Assembly: GCA_020831765.1 (NCBI GenBank)
Contig: JAFIFY010000036.1
Coordinates: 1 to 64,000 of the forward strand
Source of the DNA: Phycisphaeraceae bacterium
Lineage (GTDB): Bacteria > Planctomycetota > Phycisphaerae > Phycisphaerales > Phycisphaeraceae
Reading direction: 5' to 3'
Length of the DNA stretch: 64,000 nt
In this document: one piece after another, positions 47,002 to 55,032 of the stretch
Position numbering within the stretch: the first letter of the stretch is position 1
Layout of the letters: each line of letters opens with the position of its first letter
Translations under genes and position numbers: made by a program
Notes under the pieces: generated by a model
Database searches by the model: none
Told to the model about the DNA's origin: nothing
The model's input: only the letters and a program-made list of their open reading frames with translations

Positions 47002-47355
47002 TCATCGGCTCGCGTTCACTCGGAACTGCGTTCGTCGAATATTCCATTGGCCATCTTCCCCCAGTTTACCTTGGTGGAGCAGACCGATGACGGCCCTTTT
47101 GAGGGCGGCCTTGATCTTCTTGCCGGTGTGTTCGAGGCCTGGGTAGGTCGATTGTGCGCCTGTCGTGTGTTGCACCAGGATGCCGTGACGCACGGCAGCC
47201 AGCAGGTCACCCTCCAGGGACTGGCGGACGTTTCTGCCCAACGCCCCGAAACCGAAGTGATCGCGCAGAAGTTCGAGTAGTTCCTCACGGCTGCACGGCG
47301 CGGCGTCCTGCCGCTGGAGTTCGGGATTGGCCGCAAGAACCTCATCCCGCCCCAC
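47002..47355 (-). pseudogene. fragment of a larger gene, winged-helix-like, possibly DUF3320-like
   Basis: An open frame of 117 codons without a good start (GTG, no ribosome-binding site). The stretch REELLELLRDHFGFGALGRN followed by VRQSLEGDLLAAVRHG resembles the DUF3320-like winged-helix tail of some helicase or restriction-linked proteins. It is too short to be such a protein alone. The neighbouring methyltransferase and PIN genes fit an island with decayed members. It may also be a chance open frame. Confidence 0.35.
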
Positions 47356-47624
47356 ATCACCGATCTTCCGCCACCTCGATGGCGATGAACCATAACCTTC
47401 AGCTCCGTGAGGAGGACATCAGCTTCGCTGTCCGCAAGGCAAACATGCAGGCGGACCAACCTGCCACCATGACGCAGAAAGCAACGCGGCAACTTTGTGT
47501 AATGGTCGGAAGTGAAAAGCAACGTAACGGAGCCGAGTCGGAAGCCAGAAACTCGCAAAGCTCAAAAATTGCCGCACTTATCGCGATACTTCGGGAGTTT
47601 CCGACCGTGACAAAACCCAGAAAG

Positions 47625-47698
47625 CACACCCTGAGGGACTCGAACCCCCAACCTACGGTTCCGAAGACCGTCGCTCTATCCAATTGAGCTAAGGGTGC
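47625..47698 (-). tRNA. tRNA-Arg (anticodon TCG)
   Basis: The complementary strand folds as a full cloverleaf: acceptor arm GCACCCT with AGGGTGT (one G-U pair at the end), D arm AGCTCAATTGGATAGAGC, anticodon stem ACGGT with ACCGT around the loop CTTCGGA, and T arm with GGTTCGAGTCC. Anticodon TCG reads CGA and sibling arginine codons. Discriminator is G, and CCA is not encoded. Its 3' end points toward lower coordinates, that is, toward the PIN/methyltransferase region. Confidence 0.95.
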
Positions 47699-47803
47699 CT
47701 GACTCGAACAATGCTAGCAGGTTGGCTCGTGGGTTTCACCCTCGGCCCTGGGGGGAGGCCAGGCGGCCGTCGGTCGGGGTGGTGGAGTTGGTATGCTGCT
47801 TTG

Positions 47804-48454
47804 ATGCATGCGTGGATTTCTGGATTGGCTGGCCGGTTTCTGGTGTTTGATGGTCCCGATGGCAGCGGCAAGAGCACCCAGTTCCGGCGGTTTTCGGCGT
47901 TGCTGCAGGATTCGGGGGTGGTGACCTGCGAGGTTCGGGAGCCGGGGGGGACGGTGATCGGCGAGCGGATTCGCGAGATGCTGCTCGATCCCAGCCACCA
48001 GGAGATGGACCTGCGTTGCGAGATGCTGCTCTATATGGCCAGCCGGGCGCAGCTCATGGCTCAGCGGATCCGGCCGGCGCTGGCCGCCGGGCAGTGCGTG
48101 CTGGCCGACCGGTTCATCAGTTCGACGCTGGCCTATCAGGGGACGGCGGGCGGTTTGGATCGGCGGGAGATTCTCGATGTTGGGCGCATCGCCATCGCCG
48201 ACCAATGGCCCGACCTGGTGGTCGTGTTCGATGTGGATGAGAAGACCGCCGCGGCGCGGCTCAGTCCGCTGCTGGATCGGATCGAGCAGCGGGGCGCGGC
48301 GTATCACCAGCGGGTGCGGCAGGGCTATCTCGACCAGGTACGGCGACAGCCCCAACGCCATCGCGTGATCGACAGCCGGGGCGAACCGGACGAGGTCTTT
48401 GCGTTGCTTCTGACGAACCTGCGGGATTGGGTGCGCAACAGCCCGGCCGGCTGA
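47804..48454 (+). CDS. tmk: thymidylate kinase
   Basis: Protein of 216 residues phosphorylating dTMP to dTDP with ATP. The P-loop is FDGPDGSGKSTQ (about residues 15-26), REPGGT follows near residue 49, and LADRFISSTLAYQG is the DR(F/Y) motif region near residue 103. The lid and other arginines also fit. The ATG at 47804 starts just before the conserved GRFLVFDG strand, and earlier codons would overlap the region next to the tRNA. It is followed 131 bp later by a conserved gene of unknown function on the same strand. Confidence 0.93.
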   Translation: MHAWISGLAGRFLVFDGPDGSGKSTQFRRFSALLQDSGVVTCEVREPGGTVIGERIREMLLDPSHQEMDLRCEMLLYMASRAQLMAQRIRPALAAGQCVLADRFISSTLAYQGTAGGLDRREILDVGRIAIADQWPDLVVVFDVDEKTAAARLSPLLDRIEQRGAAYHQRVRQGYLDQVRRQPQRHRVIDSRGEPDEVFALLLTNLRDWVRNSPAG

Positions 48455-48585
48455 TCCGGCCGCGCCGGGACACCCCCGAGCTTGATCAAGCCACGATGGG
48501 CTATAATGCCTGCCGGGCACGGCACCGCCTTGGCGGTGTCTGGCAGGGTCATGCCGGGGAACCACGTATCGAGGGACAAGAGCTG

Positions 48586-49353
48586 ATGGCCACCAGTTTC
48601 GGCGCGCTTTGCAACGACTTTTTCATCAACCAGCAGATTCTGCTGAAGATGGACCTGCCTTCCGAGCGGGATACGCTGCTTCACCTTTTCGACCGGGTTC
48701 GCCGCTCGTATCCCATGATCGATCGACTGCGGCGGTTTGATGATGAACTGCTGGTTGAATCGAACCGCAAAGTGGCCGATTACAAGTGTTTGTCGCTCCG
48801 TCGCACCAGCATCCGCACCGGGCATATCAACCCCGTATCCATGGAAGAAGCCTACCAGTACCACCGCATGGTCCTGGAGGTCGCCCCCTACCACCTTTCG
48901 ATCAGTCCGCTGGATGTCGATTACCTGGAATTGACCTACGGCTTTGAGCTTGAGTGCAAGGGCAATCAGGATGAGGTGATCCACGATGCGCTGCTGGCCC
49001 ATTCGCCGCTGGGCGCGCTGCTGGGCCCGTTCCACAGTGATGGTCCGCGGAGCGAAACGAAGCTGGTCAATGTTCAGCCGGCGTTCGGCGTGCAGCTTTC
49101 CCGTGCCGGGGATTTGCAGGGCTACTTCGAGGTCAAGACGCGCCATCGAGGCCGTCGGGGCCAGAGCGGCCGATCGAAGCACGAGCCCATCTGCATCATG
49201 CTCACCGTGCGGCGGTATGGCCCGGTTCACGAATTGAACGAACTGGACGGCGAGTTCTGCCGCGTTCGCGACCTGACCGAACGACTGGTCGCCGAGCGAC
49301 TGGTGCCGGAGCTGCTCACTCCGGTTGCGCGTTGCATCACCAGCGGCGCTTGA
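48586..49353 (+). CDS. conserved protein of unknown function
   Basis: Protein of 255 residues with a GAGGGACAAG-type ribosome-binding site. It is mixed alpha/beta, without a signal peptide or membrane segment. Segments such as LEVAPYHLSISPLDVDYLEL and FGVQLSRAGDLQGYFEVKTR look like a compact beta-rich fold. I recognise no motif. Placement between tmk and the large oxidoreductase gives no functional clue; it converges with that gene with 11 bp between the stops. It is likely real because codon use and start signals are good and it is long and free of stops. Confidence 0.68.
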   Translation: MATSFGALCNDFFINQQILLKMDLPSERDTLLHLFDRVRRSYPMIDRLRRFDDELLVESNRKVADYKCLSLRRTSIRTGHINPVSMEEAYQYHRMVLEVAPYHLSISPLDVDYLELTYGFELECKGNQDEVIHDALLAHSPLGALLGPFHSDGPRSETKLVNVQPAFGVQLSRAGDLQGYFEVKTRHRGRRGQSGRSKHEPICIMLTVRRYGPVHELNELDGEFCRVRDLTERLVAERLVPELLTPVARCITSGA

Positions 49354-49364
49354 GTTTCGTGCCC

Positions 49365-52300
49365 TCACTTTTTCTTCGGTGCCGAGACGGTCAGTTCGAT
49401 CCCGCCGGATTCCCAATCCTGTGATGGGGTTGGGTCCACAGCCGCGCTGCCCGGGTTGATCAGGTCGGTCGGTTCCATGTCCAGGAGTTGCTTCATCCGT
49501 TTCCTGGCGGCGCGGATGCGTTTGCGTCTCAGCTCGCCAAACCCCCGAACCTTCAGTGGCAGCTCGGCCACCGCCAACCAGCGCTGATACTCGGCCTCGT
49601 CGCCGATCGACATCGTCTTGAGCAGGCCGATGAAGCTGTCTCGCCATTGCCGATCTTCGAGACGGTGGCGCTTCAGATAGCGGCGCAGCCAGGAAAGGCG
49701 GCTGAGCAGGCGCAACTGCCATGCGCGGGCCCTCCAATCGAAGCGGAACGTTCTGCCCCATAGCGTGATGGAGGGATGGGTGATGAAGCGATATCGAATC
49801 GAATCGCCTCGCAATGGGTCCACGGCGAACTTTTTCTGATCGGCCAGATAACGCTCGGGCTGGGTCAGCAGCGCGGCCACGAAGAATTCATCCTTGATGA
49901 GCATGACATGGGCCAGGCTGTCGGCCATCAGCCGGGTCAGTGCATAGCTCCACTCCCGCCGATCGGCGGCGAGCACGGCCAGCATCGTGTCGCCATACAG
50001 CCGGGCATAGTCGATTCCGCCCCAGATCATGCAGTCGGCGGCGCGTCGTGTGACGGTGTTGAGCACCTGGGCACCAAGGTCCGTGCGTCCGGCTTCGCGA
50101 TAGAGGTTCATGAGGTACTCACGGAACTCCGAAGCCTGACGCCGCGCTCTCTTCCGGCCGAACCATCGGCGATGGGTGAGGATTCCCTGAGTGCCTTGCA
50201 GCCTGATGGCCGCGACCTTGCGCATGAGGGTCGCGCGGGGGCGTTCCTCGGGTGGATTGACCGCCGGGTTCCGCAGGTCCATGGCCGCCTCGCGGCCGAT
50301 GTTCAGCGCCCGCAATGCCCGGGCCGCTTCCTGGGGAACCACCCGTGCCACGGCCTGTTCCAGGGCACCGGCGGTGACCGGGATCCAGCCAAGCTGATAG
50401 GCCAGCCCGAGCAGGGCGATATTCAGCGGGCGACGGGTGCCAAGCGCTTCATGCAGCCGCGCCGACAGATCGAGGGCGACCATCCGGCCCGGCTCAACGA
50501 TCGAAGCAAGCTGTTCAAGAAGCTCATCGGTCGGGTCGGTCTCGATGCCGATCAGGTGTTGCAGGGTCGGCGCTGACGATGGCTGGATGGCCATCACGGT
50601 TGCTTCGCTGAAGACCGATTGCCCTTGTCGCGGGTCCACGGCGCGAACCACCTCGACCAGGTCCAGGCCAAAGATGACATCCGCATGGCCGAAGGGTATG
50701 CGGGGTGTGGTCAGGTGCTCATCATCGGGCGTCGGATCACGGCTGGCCGAGACGCTCGCGGATGGATCGGCGCCGTGGTGGGTGTCTCCGGCGGGCTTGG
50801 TCTGGGTGAAAAGCACCTGGGAACTGACACTGCCGGTCCGGGGCGCTGGGTCCGTGCGATCCAGATACTGAACGTGGTATCCCATCAGATGTCCGGCGAC
50901 CAGCAGCGCCGAGGTGGCCACGCCGATTCCCGTGCCGCCCACGCCGGCAAGATGGGCGCGCCATTCGGGTTTGTCACCGTGAATATATCGAGGCGGGTCC
51001 GGCAGGGAGGCTTTGCCGGATGATGCCATCACACCGCTGCCGCCGGTCGATTCGGCGTCGGTTCGATATCCCGCGATGGGTGTGGGCTTGGTGCGAAGCA
51101 CCGTAACCTCGCAGAAAGACGGGCAGGCCCGGATGCGATGGCAGGCACCGTCGGAGACGCACCACATTTCATCGGTCTGAATCTTCGGGCCGGCATCGGT
51201 GGGGACGACCTTCAAGCCCTGGCAGCCGGTCCGGGTGGTACACTCCAGGCAGAAATCACAGACCGACTCGGTGATGTGGACATGCGTTCTGCGCGCCTCA
51301 AAGCCGTGTTCAGCACGCTGGCGGCGAAACGCTTCTTCCTCCCGGGCCTGATGCTGAAGCCCGCACTCCTTATCCGCGATCAGAACACGAACCCCATCCT
51401 CGAGCAGCAGGCGCTCGAGCAAAGCGCGATATCGCTGCCGATCGGCGGGATTGATGCGCGCGACGCGCAGGCCCTCATCCTTGGCGTGGATCATCAGCGC
51501 TTCGAGCGAGCCTTTCAATCGCGCGGCCACATCATGCTCCGGCCGCCCCTCGGTGAAGCGGTCCAGACCGACGCGACCACTCATCGCCGCCGATTGATTG
51601 GCCAGCAGAATGAACATGATGTTCTGGCCGTTCTCGACCGCCTGCGCGATGGTGGACCATCCCGTATGAAAATACGCCGCATCGCCCATCAACGCGATGT
51701 GCCGGACCTGATCGCCTCCCGAAACCCCCGCGGCCATCGCCCCGGCCAGCCCCACGCCACCGTAACTCTGAAACAGGCTGGATTGCCATGAACCGGCCAT
51801 CAGGCTTGAACAGCCGGTATCACCGTGAACAAAAAGCCGGACCGGCTTGCGCTGGTGGCGCCGGAGCATGTACGAGCCATCGGCAAGGTCGCGTTGCAGT
51901 TCCAACAGGACCGAGGATGAATCCCGATGTGGGCATCCGGGGCAGAATCCGGCGTGTCTTGCCGGAGCGCGGATGGCCAGGTCTCTGGCGGCGCGGATTC
52001 TTTCGAGGCTGCCCGCATAAGCCTTGCCCGGCGCCATGCCGCATCGTTCAAGCAGGGGCCCGAGTCTGGACAGCAGTTCCGAAGGATGGAGCGGGCCCGG
52101 TGGCAGACCGGTCAATTCATCGGGAAACCGTCTGCCAAATACCTCTCCAACCTGGCCTCGCGTGGTTGGCTCGCACGCCAGCAGACTCTGAACGCGCGGC
52201 TCGATCCATGCCTCGCCTTCTTCCACCACCACCAGACGGCGGACCCGCGACGCCAGATCACGGATCAGCATCTCATCGAGCGGCCAGACCAGTCCGAGCT

Positions 52301-53201
52301 TGCAGATCGGCAGACGCCCGGCCACACCCATCTGTGCCAGTGCCTGGGTCAGCATGGCGTAGGCGCTGCCACCGGCGATGAAGCCCAGCGGCTCGACCGC
52401 GCCACGCTCCGGGAGATTGACCAGACGGTTGAGCTTGCGCGTTCGGGCCAGGGCGATCACATCCTGCCGTCGCTTGTGGAGCATCGCGGTCAGCACCGCG
52501 CGCCGGCTGGGTAGTGGGACGTACTCGGACAGCTCCTGCGATTCGGCGTTGGGGACGGTCGAATCGGAGGCGGGCTGATGGTTGCGATAACAGAACACGG
52601 TGCCACCGCCATCGAGCAGCAACGGGGTCAGGCGCATCGCCATCCAGATGCCGGCTTCGCGCGACATGCCAAGGCCAAGGGAGACCCAGTCCTTGACTTC
52701 CTGCGGGCAGCTTGGCTCGAGCATGGGCAGGCCGATCTGCTCGGCCAGCGCGCGGCAATCGCCACCGGCGTGGATCGATCGCCCTTCGACATCATCACCC
52801 ACCGCCACCAGCACGCCGGCACCCCGCCCCGACGGCCGGGAAAGAAGGGCGTTGGCGATGGTTTCGGCGGCGCGTTGCATCCCCTGGCCGCTCAGCGCCA
52901 CCATGGCGCGGCAGCCGGCCATGGCCGCGCCATGCGCTTCGGCCACGGCGAGACGCTCATGACGCGCCGGCCGCGCGCGGATATTCCGCTCACGGAACAG
53001 CGAGTCCATCAAGAGCATGGAGCGGAAAAGCCCATTCCAGGGCGCTCCGGGTGTTCCAGTCATCAAAGAAAGCCCGCCGGGAGCCTCCCAGGCGCCTTTG
53101 ATCAGCAACTCCTGGCCGGTGAAGACTTCGCGTCCGGACTGAGTTTGGAATCTTGCCGGATTGCGGATCATGCCGGGGTCTCGAATCGACAGCTCGGCCA
53201 C
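49365..53201 (-). CDS. indolepyruvate:ferredoxin oxidoreductase-type fusion protein
   Basis: Protein of 1278 residues: pyrimidine-binding/transketolase-like N-terminal half (about 20-430), thiamine-diphosphate domain (GDTGCSSLMAGS, LMGDAAYFHTGWSTIAQAVE, about 470-600), cysteine-rich domain (CDFCLECTTRTGC, then CVSDGACHRIRACPSFC, about 660-715), gamma/Rossmann-like domain (LAGVGGTGIGVATSALLVAG, about 760-950) and a helical C-terminal domain. It joins IorA- and IorB-like parts in one chain. It should oxidise an aryl or branched 2-oxoacid to acyl-CoA and reduce ferredoxin. The cysteine spacing differs from the two standard CxxCxxCxxxCP sets, so the cluster type is uncertain. It seems monocistronic. 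Confidence 0.87.
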   Translation of the reverse strand: MAELSIRDPGMIRNPARFQTQSGREVFTGQELLIKGAWEAPGGLSLMTGTPGAPWNGLFRSMLLMDSLFRERNIRARPARHERLAVAEAHGAAMAGCRAMVALSGQGMQRAAETIANALLSRPSGRGAGVLVAVGDDVEGRSIHAGGDCRALAEQIGLPMLEPSCPQEVKDWVSLGLGMSREAGIWMAMRLTPLLLDGGGTVFCYRNHQPASDSTVPNAESQELSEYVPLPSRRAVLTAMLHKRRQDVIALARTRKLNRLVNLPERGAVEPLGFIAGGSAYAMLTQALAQMGVAGRLPICKLGLVWPLDEMLIRDLASRVRRLVVVEEGEAWIEPRVQSLLACEPTTRGQVGEVFGRRFPDELTGLPPGPLHPSELLSRLGPLLERCGMAPGKAYAGSLERIRAARDLAIRAPARHAGFCPGCPHRDSSSVLLELQRDLADGSYMLRRHQRKPVRLFVHGDTGCSSLMAGSWQSSLFQSYGGVGLAGAMAAGVSGGDQVRHIALMGDAAYFHTGWSTIAQAVENGQNIMFILLANQSAAMSGRVGLDRFTEGRPEHDVAARLKGSLEALMIHAKDEGLRVARINPADRQRYRALLERLLLEDGVRVLIADKECGLQHQAREEEAFRRQRAEHGFEARRTHVHITESVCDFCLECTTRTGCQGLKVVPTDAGPKIQTDEMWCVSDGACHRIRACPSFCEVTVLRTKPTPIAGYRTDAESTGGSGVMASSGKASLPDPPRYIHGDKPEWRAHLAGVGGTGIGVATSALLVAGHLMGYHVQYLDRTDPAPRTGSVSSQVLFTQTKPAGDTHHGADPSASVSASRDPTPDDEHLTTPRIPFGHADVIFGLDLVEVVRAVDPRQGQSVFSEATVMAIQPSSAPTLQHLIGIETDPTDELLEQLASIVEPGRMVALDLSARLHEALGTRRPLNIALLGLAYQLGWIPVTAGALEQAVARVVPQEAARALRALNIGREAAMDLRNPAVNPPEERPRATLMRKVAAIRLQGTQGILTHRRWFGRKRARRQASEFREYLMNLYREAGRTDLGAQVLNTVTRRAADCMIWGGIDYARLYGDTMLAVLAADRREWSYALTRLMADSLAHVMLIKDEFFVAALLTQPERYLADQKKFAVDPLRGDSIRYRFITHPSITLWGRTFRFDWRARAWQLRLLSRLSWLRRYLKRHRLEDRQWRDSFIGLLKTMSIGDEAEYQRWLAVAELPLKVRGFGELRRKRIRAARKRMKQLLDMEPTDLINPGSAAVDPTPSQDWESGGIELTVSAPKKK

Positions 53202-53592
53202 CCCCGCGACACATCAGAGACTGAGCCGATCCACGGCGCGGGTTTTACGATGTGCCGGCGCTGCGATAACACGAAAGATTATAGGAAATTGGAGACAACC
53301 CGGCCTTGGCGGCATCGCCATGGGCCAGGGCGGGCTCGATTCCGAAGCGCCGCACACAGCGCACGCCCAACGAATACCCCGCCGACCGGAATGCGACACC
53401 GCCGCGCTGTTCAAATCACGCCACAGGGACGAACCTCATGGCGCCATCGCCATGGCTTGATGGAATGATGCTCGAAGGCGAAGCGCGATGGACGCAGAGA
53501 TGGCGACAACGGCGAACGGCTATCGGGCAGCCACACCAGCCGAGCCGGCATTCAATAAAGTTGATGGGGTTGCGCTGATCCAGCGCGGCGGA
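53202..53592. other. Intergenic region upstream of the oxidoreductase gene, 391 bp
   Basis: No supported gene. The stretch near 53260-53300 is AT-richer than its surroundings and may hold the promoter of the oxidoreductase. Open frames on both strands lack starts and family features. Confidence 0.5.
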
Positions 53593-54708
53593 TCAGGGCG
53601 GGGCACGCTCCTGCGCGGCGGGCACTGGACGGGTGGCGTGGGTGGTGGAGATCGGGTTTGCCATCGGCTGCGAGGAACCACTCGACCGCGCTGCCCGGCG
53701 CGCCGCTTTTTGCTGCTCCCTTGCCGCAGCACGACGCTGAGCACGTGTCGGCAACCGCCGGGAAACACCCCCGGAAGCGCCCCCGCCCCCGGCTCTGCCC
53801 TGCGAAACTTTACGCGAAGCAGGGAAGTCCCCGTAACCGCCAGGCGCCCCGGAGCTTTTGCAGGCGAAACGATCAGCAGCAGCCGAATCGCCTCGCCGGT
53901 CGTCAGGCCGCTGTCGGATTCGGGTACCGGCCGAATCCTGTGTTGTCGGCGGCAGGTCTTGCGCGGCCGGTGTTGTCTGGTCGCCGTGCTGTTCATCCCC
54001 TGCCGGGATCATCTTCGCGACTGTTTCCGATGCGCCATCGCCGAAACGTTCCGGGTTGAGCGCATCCGCAGCGTATCGAGACTCACTTCCCGGCGCGCTG
54101 CCCGAGCGCTCCGCGGGTTTGGCAGCCCTACGGACACTTCCCCATCCGGGTGTTCCGAGATTGCTTCCGGAGGTCGGGGCGCTGCCAGGGGTTCCGGGGA
54201 CACTTGAGGAGGTTTCCCTGCTTCGCGTAAAGCTTCGCAGCGCAGAGCCGGGGCCGGGAAAACTTCCGGGGGCGGGGGCGGGGCCGGGGGTTCGCGGGGT
54301 TGGCATCGGAGTGAGGCCGATGAGTTGGTCGATGCGGATGCGGGCGCGGAGTTTCTGGCTGATGGTGGCTTTGGGATGACTGATGATGTACTTGTAGAAC
54401 CAGACCGCCTCGGCGGTCCGCTGTTCGTCCGGCACATTGAGACTGGCCAGCATTTCTTCACGAGCGCGGCGAACCCACATTTCAGCCTGCTGCGCGATCA
54501 CAGAGCCGAACTTCTTCTCCAGCCGCCGCACAATGATGTACGGATCAACCCCCAGAGCCAGCCACCGCTTGCAAGCGCTGAGAACCGCATCCGGCTCGAC
54601 CGGATCAGGCTCCGATTGCCCGATGGCCGAGCCGACATCACCCGCGTCGATCTCGACCGGCGCTACGGGCTCGGATTCAGGCTGGCTGATCGCTTCAGAC
54701 AACGACAA
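53593..54708 (-). CDS. low-complexity protein of unknown function, terminase-small-subunit-like head
   Basis: Protein of 371 residues from a TTG start. Residues 35-140 are helical (LSACKRWLALGVDPYIIVRR, KYIISHPKATISQKLRARIR) and recall small terminase-like proteins of mobile elements; this is a weak impression. The remaining 230 residues are low-complexity Pro/Gly/Ser/Ala/Arg, with repeated GPAPAPGS-type pieces, ending in a basic stretch (RRAAAREQQKAARRAARSS). DNA of the low-complexity part contains an inverted pair of a 40-bp repeat and copies of the CCCCCGGAAG motif. It faces the divergent ATPase operon across 324 bp and may belong to the same mobile block. It may also be partly degenerate. 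Confidence 0.55.
   Translation of the reverse strand: MSLSEAISQPESEPVAPVEIDAGDVGSAIGQSEPDPVEPDAVLSACKRWLALGVDPYIIVRRLEKKFGSVIAQQAEMWVRRAREEMLASLNVPDEQRTAEAVWFYKYIISHPKATISQKLRARIRIDQLIGLTPMPTPRTPGPAPAPGSFPGPGSALRSFTRSRETSSSVPGTPGSAPTSGSNLGTPGWGSVRRAAKPAERSGSAPGSESRYAADALNPERFGDGASETVAKMIPAGDEQHGDQTTPAAQDLPPTTQDSAGTRIRQRPDDRRGDSAAADRFACKSSGAPGGYGDFPASRKVSQGRAGGGGASGGVSRRLPTRAQRRAAAREQQKAARRAARSSGSSQPMANPISTTHATRPVPAAQERAPP
53767..53830. repeat. Dispersed repeat: GC-rich part plus inverted-pair copy A
   Basis: 53767-53792 is the inverse complement of 36523-36548 (25 of 26 bases). Directly after it, 53789-53828 carries a segment with TTTACGCGAAGCAGGG that recurs in inverted orientation at 54213-54253. 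The combination of a C-rich block and this unit suggests a composite repeat. Confidence 0.7.
54213..54253. repeat. Inverted-pair repeat, copy B
   Basis: Inverse complement of 53789-53828 with about 38 of 40 bases matching, including CCCTGCTTCGCGTAAAG. The two copies lie some 385 bp apart inside one low-complexity gene and flank a divergent segment. Each copy also has a short self-complementary pair (CCCTGC and GCAGGG in copy A). Confidence 0.7.
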
Positions 54709-54940
54709 TCACTCCGGGTATTGGCTTCAGGGGGGCGGGGGCGGCGGCCAAGACGCATCGACGAAAACCGCCGCACCTCAGGCCATCACCCGGTAATTGC
54801 CGCGCTTGGGGGCAAGGGCGCGATCGGCGATTCCGGGGGTTGCGCCGGCCCGTCACCCGGGAAGAGGACCGTTCCCGGAGAATCCGGCGGTTCTTGACTC
54901 GTCCGGCGACTTGGACAGGGGCACTTAATACGGCCTTTCC

Positions 54941-54998
54941 AACGTACGATGAAATTGACGTACGTTCCCATTGACGTACGTCAAAAACGGCGTATAAT
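54941..54998 (+). promoter_or_regulatory. Promoter with three phased CGTACG operator sites
   Basis: CGTACG occurs at 54943-54948, 54959-54964 and 54975-54980, exactly 16 bp apart each time. The last two are embedded in ATTGACGTACGT repeats, and the third forms the perfect palindrome TGACGTACGTCA (54972-54983). A -35 TTGACG (54971-54976) and a consensus -10 TATAAT (54993-54998) with a 16-bp spacer overlap the third site. A protein bound there would block RNA polymerase. The transcript starts near 55005, about 28 nt before the first ATPase gene. Confidence 0.8.
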
Positions 54999-55032
54999 TC
55001 GGCAGCCCTCAAGACCAAGGCCGGAGGACCAC

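Noticed and set aside
47399-47683. Minus-strand open frame over the tRNA gene
   Set aside because: It runs through the tRNA-Arg sequence, has no ribosome-binding site and no family match.
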